A DNA stretch of 64,000 nt from Heliomarina baculiformis (GTDB lineage Bacteria; Pseudomonadota; Alphaproteobacteria; Rhodobacterales; Rhodobacteraceae). Below are positions 9,218 through 19,022 of the stretch, piece after piece; the stretch's first letter is position 1; each line of letters begins with the position of its first letter. The translations under genes and the position numbers were made by a program. The notes beneath the pieces were generated by a model, which saw nothing but the letters and a program-made list of their open reading frames with translations, made no database searches and was not told the DNA's origin. Location: NCBI RefSeq assembly GCF_019966545.1, contig NZ_JAIMIC010000008.1, positions 248,001-312,000 of the forward strand, written 5' to 3'.

Positions 9218-9310
9218 AATTTCCAATTCTATTTCAGTCGCTTAATCGGCTGATGTCCTATTTACAGGCAGATCGTCCCTACTCACGCATTCTTCAATTA
9301 GTGGCCAGGG

Positions 9311-9380
9311 TTTCTTGCCACCGGCAAGAGAAGCACTACCTGCGAAAAAAATTACCTTGGCGATGGTAGTCGCCAAGGTA
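9311..9380 (+). other. Two tandem stem-loops in an AT-richer spacer (possible terminator or structured RNA)
   Basis: The 330-base region 9218-9547 has no convincing gene. It contains two strong hairpins in series. The first is TCTTGCC-ACC-GGCAAGA (9313-9329). The second is an 11-bp perfect stem, TACCTTGGCGA and TCGCCAAGGTA, with the six-base loop TGGTAG (9353-9380). AATTTTAAATAAA follows a few bases later. They could end the upstream operon, or be a small RNA or leader of the next gene. Confidence 0.5.
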
Positions 9381-9547
9381 GAAGCAATTTTAAATAAAGA
9401 CGCGACACCACTCACGGAACGACGTCATTTGAAGAATACCACGTTCAAACGTGAAGGCCAAGAATTTATCATTATGATAAATTGGTCGATAACCGAGCCG
9501 GTCGCCCGCCATTGACGCGAGCCTCAAAAATGATGAAGGATGCGGGC

Positions 9548-9934
9548 ATGGATAAGTTGAAATCTATTTTTGAATTACGGGAAATGTTGCGCCAGCTTGA
9601 AAAGGACATCGGCTTCGATGACCTGACCCGTACTGAAAGAGACGTTTTGCTTGCGGCACATAGTCTGTGTGACAAACCGGGCGATGTGATTAGTTCAGAC
9701 CAGATCCGCCATCACAAGCTCCTTCAATCGGTCGCGCAGGCGACTTTCTACCGCGCGATTGGGACCCTTCTTGGTCTTGGCCTTCTGGAACGCGCGGCGC
9801 AAACCAAGGCTCGATCCTACGTTGTCCGCGATGATCTCGTCGGTGGCGGTTTTGGCACCGATTTTGACATTCGCAGTGCGCTGAAAAAGCGATCAAACGG
9901 GTCCGATTCAGGCAGGAAAGCAAACGGGTTCTAG
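9548..9934 (+). CDS. Winged-helix DNA-binding protein, unrecognised family
   Basis: From the ATG at 9548 the product has 128 residues; in-frame starts at 9482 and 9530 are possible. The N-terminus is a helical stretch (LKSIFELREMLRQLEKDIG). A winged-helix-like region follows, ISSDQIRHHKLLQSVAQATFYRAIGTLLGLGLLERA, like MarR-type one-domain regulators. The serine-rich, basic tail looks disordered. The next gene starts directly after its stop, so the two probably act together. The target is unknown. Confidence 0.6.
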   Translation: MDKLKSIFELREMLRQLEKDIGFDDLTRTERDVLLAAHSLCDKPGDVISSDQIRHHKLLQSVAQATFYRAIGTLLGLGLLERAAQTKARSYVVRDDLVGGGFGTDFDIRSALKKRSNGSDSGRKANGF

Positions 9935-10507
9935 GTGCCGGTACTTCAGAACTGGTTCGTCATCGTTGTCGCATATGTCCTTGCCCATGGGCTGACCGCG
10001 ATGCTGATCACGCCTCTCCAGTCGAGGTTCATTCCCGAAATCACGGCGTTCGCCAGTCTGGTCTATCTTCCACACGGAGTGAGGGTGCTCTCGACCTGGC
10101 TCGCGGGAAGAATGGCGTTCCTCCCATTATTCTTCGGAGCGTTCTTGGCCGAACTGCTGTTCACCCCAGCCGATGTGAGCAGAGTGACCGATCCGGTGAT
10201 CCTGGTGTCGCTTGTCGTAGGTGCGTCCTCGGCCGTCCTGGCTTTCGAACTGTTGAGGCTTCTGGGGTACAACCTTTATGATGGGCGCAAACTCCGAATT
10301 CACTGGAAATGGCTGCTGCTCGTCGGAATGCTCGCATCCGTTATCAACTCAATCGGGCAATCTCTCGTGTTCGCGGGTCTGATCCTTCCCGAAAGAGTTT
10401 TCGCGGTCGTCATGACCTATGCAATCGGTGACCTGATCGGGCTTATTGTGACCACCTTTGTCCTGATGTTCTTTTTCCGTTGGATAAGGCTTCGCCCCTG
10501 GCGATAG
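9935..10507 (+). CDS. Integral membrane protein, MASE1-like
   Basis: The 190-residue protein starts at a GTG immediately after the stop of the winged-helix gene. It has about five hydrophobic segments. The early YLPHGVRVLSTWLAGRMAFLPLFFGAFLAEL resembles MASE1-type membrane sensor domains, which usually carry a C-terminal signalling domain. Here no output domain follows. It might be a membrane sensor that acts through the adjacent regulator, but this is only inference from gene order. Confidence 0.6.
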   Translation: MPVLQNWFVIVVAYVLAHGLTAMLITPLQSRFIPEITAFASLVYLPHGVRVLSTWLAGRMAFLPLFFGAFLAELLFTPADVSRVTDPVILVSLVVGASSAVLAFELLRLLGYNLYDGRKLRIHWKWLLLVGMLASVINSIGQSLVFAGLILPERVFAVVMTYAIGDLIGLIVTTFVLMFFFRWIRLRPWR

Positions 10508-10669
10508 CGAGCCGCCTGAAACCTAGCAAATTCCCTAAACGCGTCTCAGCAGAATCTTGAACTTGGGGGGCCGCTTTCAACTGCGGTTCGACGATCTGGC
10601 GCTCGTCCTTTAGCTTCGCATCCCGTTCACTTACGCAGGCTTCTAACAGCCAGTTAAAGACTTGCGAAT

Positions 10670-10694
10670 CTTCATATTTCATATATTCGTGAAG
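10670..10694. promoter_or_regulatory. Candidate ArsR operator upstream of the arsenic operon
   Basis: An AT-rich interrupted palindrome with ends CTTCA and TGAAG over 25 bases ends one base before the ATG of arsR-arsC. The inner sequence TTCATATATTCGTGAA looks like the TTC/GAA half-sites of ArsR operators. Repression and release by arsenite is the expected mode. The rest of the gap (10508-10669) shows no gene. Confidence 0.5.
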
Positions 10695-10695
10695 T

Positions 10696-11535
10696 ATGGA
10701 AAAAGAATTAACCCTCCGCCTCTCGACACTTGGACACCCGCAAAGGCTGGCAATCTTCCGGCTTTTGGTCCGGCGCTTTCCCGACCGCGTTCCGGCCGGA
10801 GAGCTGGCCGACGCGCTTGATCTCAAACCATCGACACTTTCCGCCTATCTTGCCTCGTTGATGCAGTCGGGGCTGGTGACGCAGGAAAGGGTTGGCACAT
10901 CGCTTCGTTACGCTGTCGAGATGACAGCATTGCGACAGACTTTCGAATATCTGCTGCTGGATTGCTGTCGTGGCCGTCCAGAACTCTGCTCACCCCTGAA
11001 CCTCGATCTAGGAGACACCATCATGTCTGATCGTAAATTCAATGTTCTCTTCATCTGCACGGGCAATTCCGCCCGTTCGATCTTTGCCGAAACTTTGCTG
11101 CGCGAAACCGCCGGTGATCGTTTCAACGTCTATTCCGCCGGTACCAGACCGCGGTCGGAACTCAACCCTTTCGCGCTTGAGGTGTTGAAGCAGAAAGGCC
11201 ATGACACCTCGGCCCTGCGCGCCAAGAACATTTCTGAATTTCGGGGGCCGGACGCGCCCGAGTTCGATTTCGTATTCACCGTCTGTAACCAAGCCGCAAA
11301 CGAGGAATGTCCGGCGTGGTCCGGTCAGCCTGTCAGCGCGCATTGGAGCATGGTTGACCCGGTCAAGGCGACCGGAACGCCCGCCGAGAAAAGCCTCGCC
11401 TTCCAGCAGGCCTACGGCATGCTGCTCAGGCGCGTTGCCGCTTTTGCCGCCCTGCCAATCGAATCGCTCAACAGAATCTCACTGCAGCGCGCGGTAGACG
11501 ATATCGCGCAGACCACATCCGGAGAGCCCGCATGA
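10696..11535 (+). CDS. ArsR repressor fused to arsenate reductase ArsC (LMW-phosphatase type)
   Basis: The 279-residue protein has an ArsR-type winged helix at residues 1-85 ([31 protein letters not shown]). A cysteine cluster follows at C90, C91 and C98, and a low-molecular-weight phosphatase-type arsenate reductase spans residues 113-270. The reductase has the P-loop CTGNSAR (C121, R127), two further cysteines C197 and C205, and the DP loop at 221. The frame is open throughout. Met110 (11023) is preceded by AGGAG at an 8-base spacing, so free ArsC could also be made. Confidence 0.88.
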   Translation: MEKELTLRLSTLGHPQRLAIFRLLVRRFPDRVPAGELADALDLKPSTLSAYLASLMQSGLVTQERVGTSLRYAVEMTALRQTFEYLLLDCCRGRPELCSPLNLDLGDTIMSDRKFNVLFICTGNSARSIFAETLLRETAGDRFNVYSAGTRPRSELNPFALEVLKQKGHDTSALRAKNISEFRGPDAPEFDFVFTVCNQAANEECPAWSGQPVSAHWSMVDPVKATGTPAEKSLAFQQAYGMLLRRVAAFAALPIESLNRISLQRAVDDIAQTTSGEPA

Positions 11536-12530
11536 CGGTGTATGCGTTGAACGGACTGGGCCGAATTGGCAAGCTGATCCTAAAGCCTCTACTCGACAGG
11601 GGCGCACAAGTCGCGTGGATCAATGATGCCGTCGGCGACCCGGCCATGCATGCGCATCTGCTGGAGTTCGACACTGTACACGGGCGCTGGCAGGCGGATT
11701 TCAGTTACGATGACGACACTATAACGGTGGACGGCGTGAGCCTGCCGTTCATTGGCAAGAAGGATCTTGGCGATCTGCCGCTCGAAGGCGTCGATGTGGT
11801 CATAGATTGCACCGGCGTCTTCAAGACCGAGGCCAAGCTTGCCCCATATTTCGAGGCGGGTGTTAAAAAGGTCGTGGTTTCCGCCCCGGTTAAAGATGGG
11901 GATGCGGCCAATATCGTCTTTGGTGTGAATGACGATATCTACCAACCCGAACGCCACCGCATCGTGACGGCGGCGTCGTGCACCACGAACTGCCTCGCGC
12001 CGGTGGTGAAGGTTATTCATGAATCCCTTGGTATTCGGCACGGGTCGATGACGACGATCCATGACGTCACGAATACCCAGACTATCGTGGACCGCCCGGC
12101 AAAGGATCTGCGGCGCGCGCGTTCGGCGCTGAATTCGTTGATCCCCACAACGACGGGGAGCGCGACCGCCATCACGCTGATCTATCCGGAGCTGAACGGT
12201 CGTCTGAACGGTCATGCGGTCCGGGTCCCGCTGCTGAATGCCTCGCTCACCGATTGCGTTTTCGAGGTCGAACGCGAGACCACGGTCGAAGAGGTCAACG
12301 CGTTCTTCAAGGCAGCCGCCGACGGCCCCCTCTCCGGTATCCTCGGGTATGAAGAACGCCCGCTGGTGTCGGCCGATTACACCAATGACACGCGATCCTC
12401 AATTTTGGATGCGCCGTCGACGATGGTGGTCAACGGGACGCAGGTTAAGATCTTTGCCTGGTACGACAACGAGATGGGCTATGCGCACCGGCTGGTCGAC
12501 GTGGCCTGCATGGTCGGGGACTCGCTTTGA
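11532..12530 (+). CDS. ArsJ-associated glyceraldehyde-3-phosphate dehydrogenase
   Basis: The 332-residue GAPDH-family protein has the NAD-binding NGLGRIGKL and the catalytic cysteine C150 in AASCTTNC. The C-terminal [14 protein letters not shown] is also family-typical. It overlaps the end of arsR-arsC (ATGA) and the start of arsJ. In known ars operons with arsJ, this enzyme uses arsenate to make 1-arseno-3-phosphoglycerate, which ArsJ exports. The operon position supports that role over glycolysis. Confidence 0.9.
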   Translation: MTVYALNGLGRIGKLILKPLLDRGAQVAWINDAVGDPAMHAHLLEFDTVHGRWQADFSYDDDTITVDGVSLPFIGKKDLGDLPLEGVDVVIDCTGVFKTEAKLAPYFEAGVKKVVVSAPVKDGDAANIVFGVNDDIYQPERHRIVTAASCTTNCLAPVVKVIHESLGIRHGSMTTIHDVTNTQTIVDRPAKDLRRARSALNSLIPTTTGSATAITLIYPELNGRLNGHAVRVPLLNASLTDCVFEVERETTVEEVNAFFKAAADGPLSGILGYEERPLVSADYTNDTRSSILDAPSTMVVNGTQVKIFAWYDNEMGYAHRLVDVACMVGDSL

Positions 12531-13800
12531 TATCTGCTGACGCAAGAGGGCAGGCGCTCTCTGCCTATGTGGCCGTTACCGCCGCCTATTGGGCCTTCAT
12601 GCTGACCGATGGCGCGCTCCGTATGCTGGTGCTTTTGCATTTCCATACGCTGGGGTTCAGCCCGGTCCAGCTTGCCTATCTCTTCGTGCTCTACGAGATC
12701 GCAGGGATGGTCACGAACCTTGCCGCCGGCTGGGTCGCTGCCCGCTTTGGCCTGACCTCGACGCTCTATATCGGACTGGGCCTTCAGATCGTGGCCCTGA
12801 TCGCGCTTACGCAGCTTGATCCGTCATGGACGATTGCAACTTCGGTTGTCTTCGTGATGGCCGTTCAGGGTCTTTCCGGGGTGGCCAAAGACCTGGCCAA
12901 GATGTCCTCCAAATCCGCGGTTAAGCTGCTGGCCCCAAATGAAAAAGGCGGTCTCTTTCGCTGGGTCGCGGTGCTGACCGGCTCCAAGAACGCCGTAAAA
13001 GGTGTCGGTTTCCTGCTAGGCGCGGCCATGCTGGGCACCCTCGGCTTTCTCTGGGCTGTACTGGTCATGGCGGCGGTGCTCGCTGTCATCCTTGTCGCGC
13101 TCTTCTTCGTGATGCCCCCCGGTCTGCCCAAGGGCCGCAAAGGCGCGAAATTCTCCGAGGTCTTTTCAAAGTCGGCCAATGTGAACTGGCTCTCGGCGGC
13201 GCGGGTCTTTTTGTTCGGCGCGCGCGACGTCTGGTTCGTGGTTGGCATCCCGATCTATTTCTATGCGGTGCTGTCAGACGGTTCCGAAGAGGGGAACCGG
13301 GCCGCGTTTTTCATGATCGGCACCTTCATGGCGCTCTGGATCATCCTCTATGGCGGTGTTCAGGCACTTGCGCCACGCATCCTGCAGGCGGGCATCCGTC
13401 CCGAAGGCGAACTGATCCGAGCGGCAAGGGACTGGGCCTACTTGCTGTTCGTGGTGCCGCTGCTGCTGTCGGTCGCCGTGCTGCTTTCCTCCGGTCCCAG
13501 TGGCTGGCTCACGATCACTCTTGTCATCGGGCTGCTCGTGTTTGGCGCAATTTTCGCGGTCAATTCGTCGCTCCATTCCTATCTGATCCTTGCCTTTACC
13601 AAGGCAGAGCGGGTGACAATGGATGTCGGGTTCTACTACATGGCAAATGCGGCCGGACGGCTGGCTGGCACGGTGCTCTCCGGGGCGACCTACCAGATCG
13701 GCGGTCTTGGTCTGACGCTCGGCACGGCGGCTGTCATGGTCGGACTGTCGGCCCTCACCGCAGGCCGCCTGCAGGAAACGGAAGAAACGGTTATCAAGGC

Positions 13801-13804
<4 letters not shown>
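12527..13804 (+). CDS. arsJ: ArsJ organoarsenical (1-arseno-3-phosphoglycerate) efflux permease
   Basis: This is a major-facilitator protein of about 425 residues with 11-12 hydrophobic segments. The N-terminus [31 protein letters not shown] is a hallmark of ArsJ. The start is best read as TTG at 12527, overlapping the GAPDH stop by two bases. It works with the preceding GAPDH to remove arsenate as an unstable arseno-ester, which breaks down outside the cell. The Acr3 gene starts within its stop (ATGA). Confidence 0.9.
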
Positions 13805-14808
<1,004 letters not shown>

Positions 14809-14840
14809 CGCGCGTCGGGCACGCAAAATAGAATCATCTT

Positions 14841-14858
14841 TACAAAACTAGTTTTGTA
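14841..14858. promoter_or_regulatory. Perfect 18-bp palindromic operator upstream of the second arsR
   Basis: TACAAAACT and AGTTTTGTA form a perfect palindrome 14 bases before the arsR ATG. Its position in the promoter gap behind acr3 fits an ArsR self-regulatory site. It differs from the site before arsR-arsC, so the two repressors probably have separate targets. Confidence 0.65.
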
Positions 14859-14872
14859 GTTATTTTGGTTGT

Positions 14873-15190
14873 ATGACCATTAGCAGCCCTCACGCCCGCG
14901 CCCTTGCCGCCCTCGGACACGATGTCCGGCTTTCGATTTTCCGCCTGCTCGTCAAGGCGGGCAGGGAAGGCCTTCGCGTCGGCGATATCGGAGAACATCT
15001 GAACATCGCCGCCTCGACCCTCGCCCATCACCTGTCCACCCTTGTCGATGCCGGGCTGGTCAGCCAGCAAAAGAAGGGCAGGGAGGTCTACAACATGGCG
15101 GATTATGCTGCGGTACAGGCGGTGCTCGATTTCCTGACCTCTGAATGCTGCACCGGTGTTTCGATCCAGCGGGATGAGGACGCGGCATGA
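14873..15190 (+). CDS. arsR: ArsR-family metalloregulator
   Basis: The 105-residue protein has the ArsR winged helix (ALGHDVRLSIFRLLVKAG, LNIAASTLAHHLSTLVDAGLV). A vicinal cysteine pair, ECC, lies at residues 94-95 instead of the classic CVC motif in the DNA-reading helix. C-terminal cysteine pairs are known as arsenite sites in atypical ArsR proteins. It has its own palindromic operator and precedes two exporter genes, which suggests that it controls them. Confidence 0.88.
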   Translation: MTISSPHARALAALGHDVRLSIFRLLVKAGREGLRVGDIGEHLNIAASTLAHHLSTLVDAGLVSQQKKGREVYNMADYAAVQAVLDFLTSECCTGVSIQRDEDAA

Positions 15191-15245
15191 TGCGCCCAGA
15201 TCTGCACCCCCTATCCATATAACCAATCAAGCCGGAGGAATGGCG

Positions 15246-16295
15246 ATGACCGATGTGACGATTACCCCGAACGGCCCACGTATCTGGCTTCGCACTCTGT
15301 GGAAGGATCACCGCGTCTGGCTGGCCTCTTTCGCTATCGTGGTTTTGCTGACCATTTTCGACACTCAGCAGGCAGCCGAAAGCACCGGTTTTGCCGTTGC
15401 AGCGCTGCTGCATACGGCTCCTTACTTACTGCTTTCCATCGCGATCGCCGCTTGGGCCGGAGCGACCGGTGCTGATAACCTCATCGCAAAGGCTTTTGTC
15501 GGGGCGCCACTGCTGATGATTGGGTTGGGCGCGCTTGCAGGCGGGCTTTCTCCCTTCTGCTCCTGCGGTGTCATCCCCCTTATCGCGGCACTTCTGGCGA
15601 TGGGCGTACCACTGTCGGCCGTCATGGCCTTTTGGCTGGCCTCTCCCATCATGGACCCCTCCATGTTTTTCCTGACGGCTGGTGTGCTGGACATGGAATT
15701 CGCCCTCGCCAAGACGCTCGCTGCCATCGGTTTGGGCCTGTTCGGTGGCATCACCGTCCATCTCCTGTCGAAAAGCGGCGCGATCCAGAATCCCCTGCGC
15801 GAGGGTGTCAGCAACGGCGGCTGCGGCGGGGCAAAGATCCGCGCGCCAAAGCCGGTGGTCTGGAAATTCTGGACCGATCCGGCACGACGGGCAACATTCG
15901 CGCGTACTGCTTGGTCCACGACGATGTTCCTTGCCAAGTGGCTGTTCCTCGCCTTCCTGCTGGAAAGCCTCATGCTGGCATGGGTGCCCGCTGAAACCAT
16001 CACGGCTTCGCTTGGCGGGACGGGTATCCAGCCGATTGCCATCGCAACGCTTATCGGCGTGCCCGCCTATCTGAACGGTTACGCGGCGCTGCCGCTTGTC
16101 GGCGGGCTGATCGAGCAGGGCATGTCGCCCGGTGCCGGTCTCGCCTTCCTTGTCGCTGGCGGGGTTACCTCGATCCCGGCGGCGCTTGCCGTATGGGCAT
16201 TGGCACGCCCGCCGGTGTTCGCCCTTTACATCGCTCTCTCCCTTTCGGGGGCCTTCGCTACCGGATTGCTTTTCCACTTCTGGTCGCTTGCCTGA
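15246..16295 (+). CDS. ArsP-like permease (UPF0718/DUF318 family)
   Basis: From the ATG at 15246 (GGAGGA seven bases upstream) the product has 349 residues with about eight hydrophobic segments. The family motif SPFCSCGVIPL holds C105 and C107, and a second half begins around FLAKWLFLAFLLESL. ArsP members export trivalent organoarsenicals such as methylarsenite. Other relatives are linked to other metals. The arsR just upstream favours an arsenic role here. Confidence 0.8.
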   Translation: MTDVTITPNGPRIWLRTLWKDHRVWLASFAIVVLLTIFDTQQAAESTGFAVAALLHTAPYLLLSIAIAAWAGATGADNLIAKAFVGAPLLMIGLGALAGGLSPFCSCGVIPLIAALLAMGVPLSAVMAFWLASPIMDPSMFFLTAGVLDMEFALAKTLAAIGLGLFGGITVHLLSKSGAIQNPLREGVSNGGCGGAKIRAPKPVVWKFWTDPARRATFARTAWSTTMFLAKWLFLAFLLESLMLAWVPAETITASLGGTGIQPIAIATLIGVPAYLNGYAALPLVGGLIEQGMSPGAGLAFLVAGGVTSIPAALAVWALARPPVFALYIALSLSGAFATGLLFHFWSLA

Positions 16296-16299
16296 AATT

Positions 16300-17490
16300 A
16301 TGGTCGACATCGCCAGACCAACGCAGGCCTCGAAAGGGGCCGTGATCTCCGCGCTGGGCGTGGTGATGATCTTTACCTGGGGCAGCACCTACTACCTGAT
16401 GGCGGTGCTCGCCGCACCGATTGCCGCTGACACGGGCTGGCCGCTGTCCGGGATCACGGCGGCGCTCTCGGGGGGGATGCTCATCGCGGGGCTTGCCTCG
16501 CCCACCGTCGGGCGGGCGATAAGCCACCACGGCGGGCGTCCTGTTCTTGCCATCGGTTGCATACTGATCGCGCTCGGCCTCTCGGTGATCTCGATAGCTC
16601 CGAATCTCTGGCTGTTCTGGCTCGGTTGGCTGTTGCTGGGCGTAGGCATGGCGGCCGGTCTCTACGATCCGGCATTTGCGTCGCTGGGCCGGTTATACGG
16701 AGCGGATGCGAGAGGCGCGATCACCATGCTGACACTCTGGGGAGGTTTCGCCAGCACCGTCTGTTGGCCTCTTTCGACGGTGATGCTGGAAACATGGGGC
16801 TGGCGCGGTGTTGCCGGGGCTTATGCGGTCATCCATATCTGCCTGACCCTGCCTCTGGTCCTGATCGTCCTCCCGGTAGAACAGAAACGCGTGCCCGAGA
16901 CGACCGCTGGCACGACGAAAAAAGCCAAGCTGCTGGGGCAGGAAAAAACTGTCTTTATCCTTATGGGCGTCCTGCTTGTTTTGAACGGGCTGATCGCGGT
17001 CAATATCGCCACATGGCTGTTCACCTTTCTGCAGGCGCAGGGCTACGCGCTGGCCGCAGCTGTCGGCTTGGGAACTCTGATCGGTCCGTCACAGGTTGCC
17101 GCGAGAGTTCTCGAAATGCTCGGCGGCGGGAGGCATCACCCGATCTGGACCATGATCGCGTCAGCGGTGGGCATTGGAGCCGGCGTCCTCCTGCTCGCGT
17201 CGGGCCTGGACTGGGCCGGAATGGCGCTGATCCTCTTTGGCGGAGGCAACGGGCTGTTTTCGATTGCACGCGGAGCGCTACCGCTCGCGGTATTCGGCGT
17301 CGACCGTTATCCGGCGATCATCGGACAGCTGGCGCGGCCCTCGCTCATTGCCGCCGCAGCGGCGCCGATGCTCGGCGCCTGGCTGATAAGCGCGGCCAGT
17401 CCGGACCTGACCCTGCGCCTCATTGCCGTACTAGCGGTTTCCAACGGCGTGGTGGTATTCGCGCTTTGGCGGGTCATCCGGCGCGGCTGA
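16300..17490 (+). CDS. MFS transporter in the arsenic island
   Basis: The 396-residue major-facilitator protein is read from the ATG at 16300, four bases after the upstream stop. It has about 12 hydrophobic segments and an N-terminal TWGSTYYLMAVLAAPIAADTGW. MFS arsenic exporters (ArsJ, ArsK) exist, but I cannot assign this one to either. Its tight linkage to arsR and the ArsP-like gene suggests export of an arsenical or another metalloid. There is no sequence proof of substrate. Confidence 0.75.
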   Translation: MVDIARPTQASKGAVISALGVVMIFTWGSTYYLMAVLAAPIAADTGWPLSGITAALSGGMLIAGLASPTVGRAISHHGGRPVLAIGCILIALGLSVISIAPNLWLFWLGWLLLGVGMAAGLYDPAFASLGRLYGADARGAITMLTLWGGFASTVCWPLSTVMLETWGWRGVAGAYAVIHICLTLPLVLIVLPVEQKRVPETTAGTTKKAKLLGQEKTVFILMGVLLVLNGLIAVNIATWLFTFLQAQGYALAAAVGLGTLIGPSQVAARVLEMLGGGRHHPIWTMIASAVGIGAGVLLLASGLDWAGMALILFGGGNGLFSIARGALPLAVFGVDRYPAIIGQLARPSLIAAAAAPMLGAWLISAASPDLTLRLIAVLAVSNGVVVFALWRVIRRG

Positions 17491-17532
17491 AAAGGCCCAC
17501 GCTTTGGCCCTAGCATACAGGTGGTCGGTATC

Positions 17533-18636
17533 TCAGGACGGTCGGCGTTCCTGCGGGAATTCTACCCAAAAGGTCGAGCCCTGTCCCTCATTCGAGGAAA
17601 AGCCGATTTCGCCCCCCATGCTTTTTGCCAGCTCCTTGCTGATCGCAAGGCCAAGGCCGGTGCCGCCCTTTTTCCGCGTGGTCGATCCGTCCACCTGCGA
17701 GAACCGCTGAAAAATCCTGTCGTGGAATTCCTCGGGAATGCCAATGCCCCGGTCGACAACCGATATCCGCACGGATTCTGTCTTGCGTTCCGCGTAAAGC
17801 TCGACCGATTTTTCATCGTCCGAGAATTTCACGGCGTTAGATACGAAGTTCCCGAGGATCTGGAGCAGCCGTTCCTTGTCGACCAGAATGCGCTCGTCCG
17901 CCGTTTCCTCCGGCAGGTTGAGCCGGATCGGAAAGTCTTCGGACATTGTGAAGTTTTCCTGCAGAACCTGACTGATCAGCTCTTCGATCCGGTAAAGCTG
18001 CATGTTGAACTTGGCGCGGCCCGATGACGTCTTTTCGAAATCAAGCAGGTCGTTGATCAACGACGTCAGGCGCTCGCAGTTGCGCATCGCGATTTCGGTG
18101 GTGCTCGACACCATCTGGGGCAGCGCGCCAAGCTTGCCGCTGTGGATCAGGGCAAGCGGGGCAGAGATCGAGGTAAGCGGGGTGCGTAACTCATGACTGA
18201 CCGTTGCGATAAACTCGGATTTCAATTGCTCGATCCGCTTGCGCTCGGTGATGTCCCGTACCACCCCCACAAAAATCATCTCGTCATTATAGGCGACTTC
18301 GGTCAGGGCGACTTCCATAGGGAAAATCTCTCCGGATTTCCGCTTGCCTTCCACCTCGGGCCTGCTGTTCATCAGCTTTGGCTCGCGGGTTTTCGCATAG
18401 TTCTCAAGATACTCGTCGTGGCGGTCGGCATATGATCTTGGCATTAGCATGTTGATCTTCTGGCCAAGGACCTCTTCCGCCGTATAGCCGAATATCTCTG
18501 CCGACGCCTTGTTGAAGGTTCGGATTGTTCCGCGCGCGTCGATACAGACAATCCCGTCCGCCACGGTGTCGAGAACGGCTTGATTGTACTTGGCCTCTTC
18601 GAAAGTCTTCTGCTGGGTCTGGTCAGTGGCTTGCAT
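17533..18636 (-). CDS. PAS-domain sensor histidine kinase (FixL-like architecture)
   Basis: The start at 18636 is supported by an upstream GAGGGGG and gives 367 residues. A PAS domain lies at about 15-130 (TVADGIVCIDARGTIRTFN, MLMPRSYADRHDEYL). The dimerisation box has the phosphorylated H148 in SHELRTPL, and the ATPase domain shows NFVSNAVKF, DRGIGIPEEF and GGTGLGLAIS. No transmembrane segment is evident, so it is probably cytoplasmic. No response regulator is adjacent, so the partner is unknown. Confidence 0.9.
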   Translation of the reverse strand: MQATDQTQQKTFEEAKYNQAVLDTVADGIVCIDARGTIRTFNKASAEIFGYTAEEVLGQKINMLMPRSYADRHDEYLENYAKTREPKLMNSRPEVEGKRKSGEIFPMEVALTEVAYNDEMIFVGVVRDITERKRIEQLKSEFIATVSHELRTPLTSISAPLALIHSGKLGALPQMVSSTTEIAMRNCERLTSLINDLLDFEKTSSGRAKFNMQLYRIEELISQVLQENFTMSEDFPIRLNLPEETADERILVDKERLLQILGNFVSNAVKFSDDEKSVELYAERKTESVRISVVDRGIGIPEEFHDRIFQRFSQVDGSTTRKKGGTGLGLAISKELAKSMGGEIGFSSNEGQGSTFWVEFPQERRPS

Positions 18637-19022
18637 TACTTGAGAACCCCCTCGGCATTTATGACAATACGGTTCGAGAAGGGCGGCACCGGCGCAGTCG
18701 AAACTCCGACAGGCACGGAGCAAGCGAGACGGTTCATCCGAGGCTTCCTCGGAAACGTCGGAGCCTGAATGACCGGTATCGGGAAGCAAATGGTCTCATG
18801 CTGCTGCCTGCGTCTCTTGACGAAATCGTCTGCGACCGTTGGATCGGCCTTCACTTAGGTATTTGTTTTAATAATCTTTTATCTCTCAGAACGGATACAA
18901 CCAACTGTTTCTGTTGGGAATTTGCTTTCTGGACAGCATGCTGTGGCGCGATAGCCGCACAATTGACTTGTCAACTCACGCAGGGCGGTCGATTTAGGCT
19001 CTTAATGTCTCTGCCCAACGCC
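18637..19022. other. Intergenic region without a recognised gene
   Basis: This 386-base stretch lies between the histidine kinase start and the anti-sigma stop, both on the minus strand. It must hold the kinase promoter. Two small dyads are visible: TTGAC-TT-GTCAA at 18963-18974, and CCAAC with GTTGG at 18901-18917. No open frame there looks coding. Confidence 0.5.

Noticed and set aside
9315-9515. Small plus-strand open frame in the spacer before the winged-helix gene
   Set aside because: It runs through the two strong hairpins, has no ribosome-binding site and no family resemblance. The hairpins explain the sequence better.
17491-17532. GGCC-CACGCTTT-GGCC as a terminator between the MFS gene and the kinase
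   Set aside because: The stem is only four to five bases and no T-tract follows.
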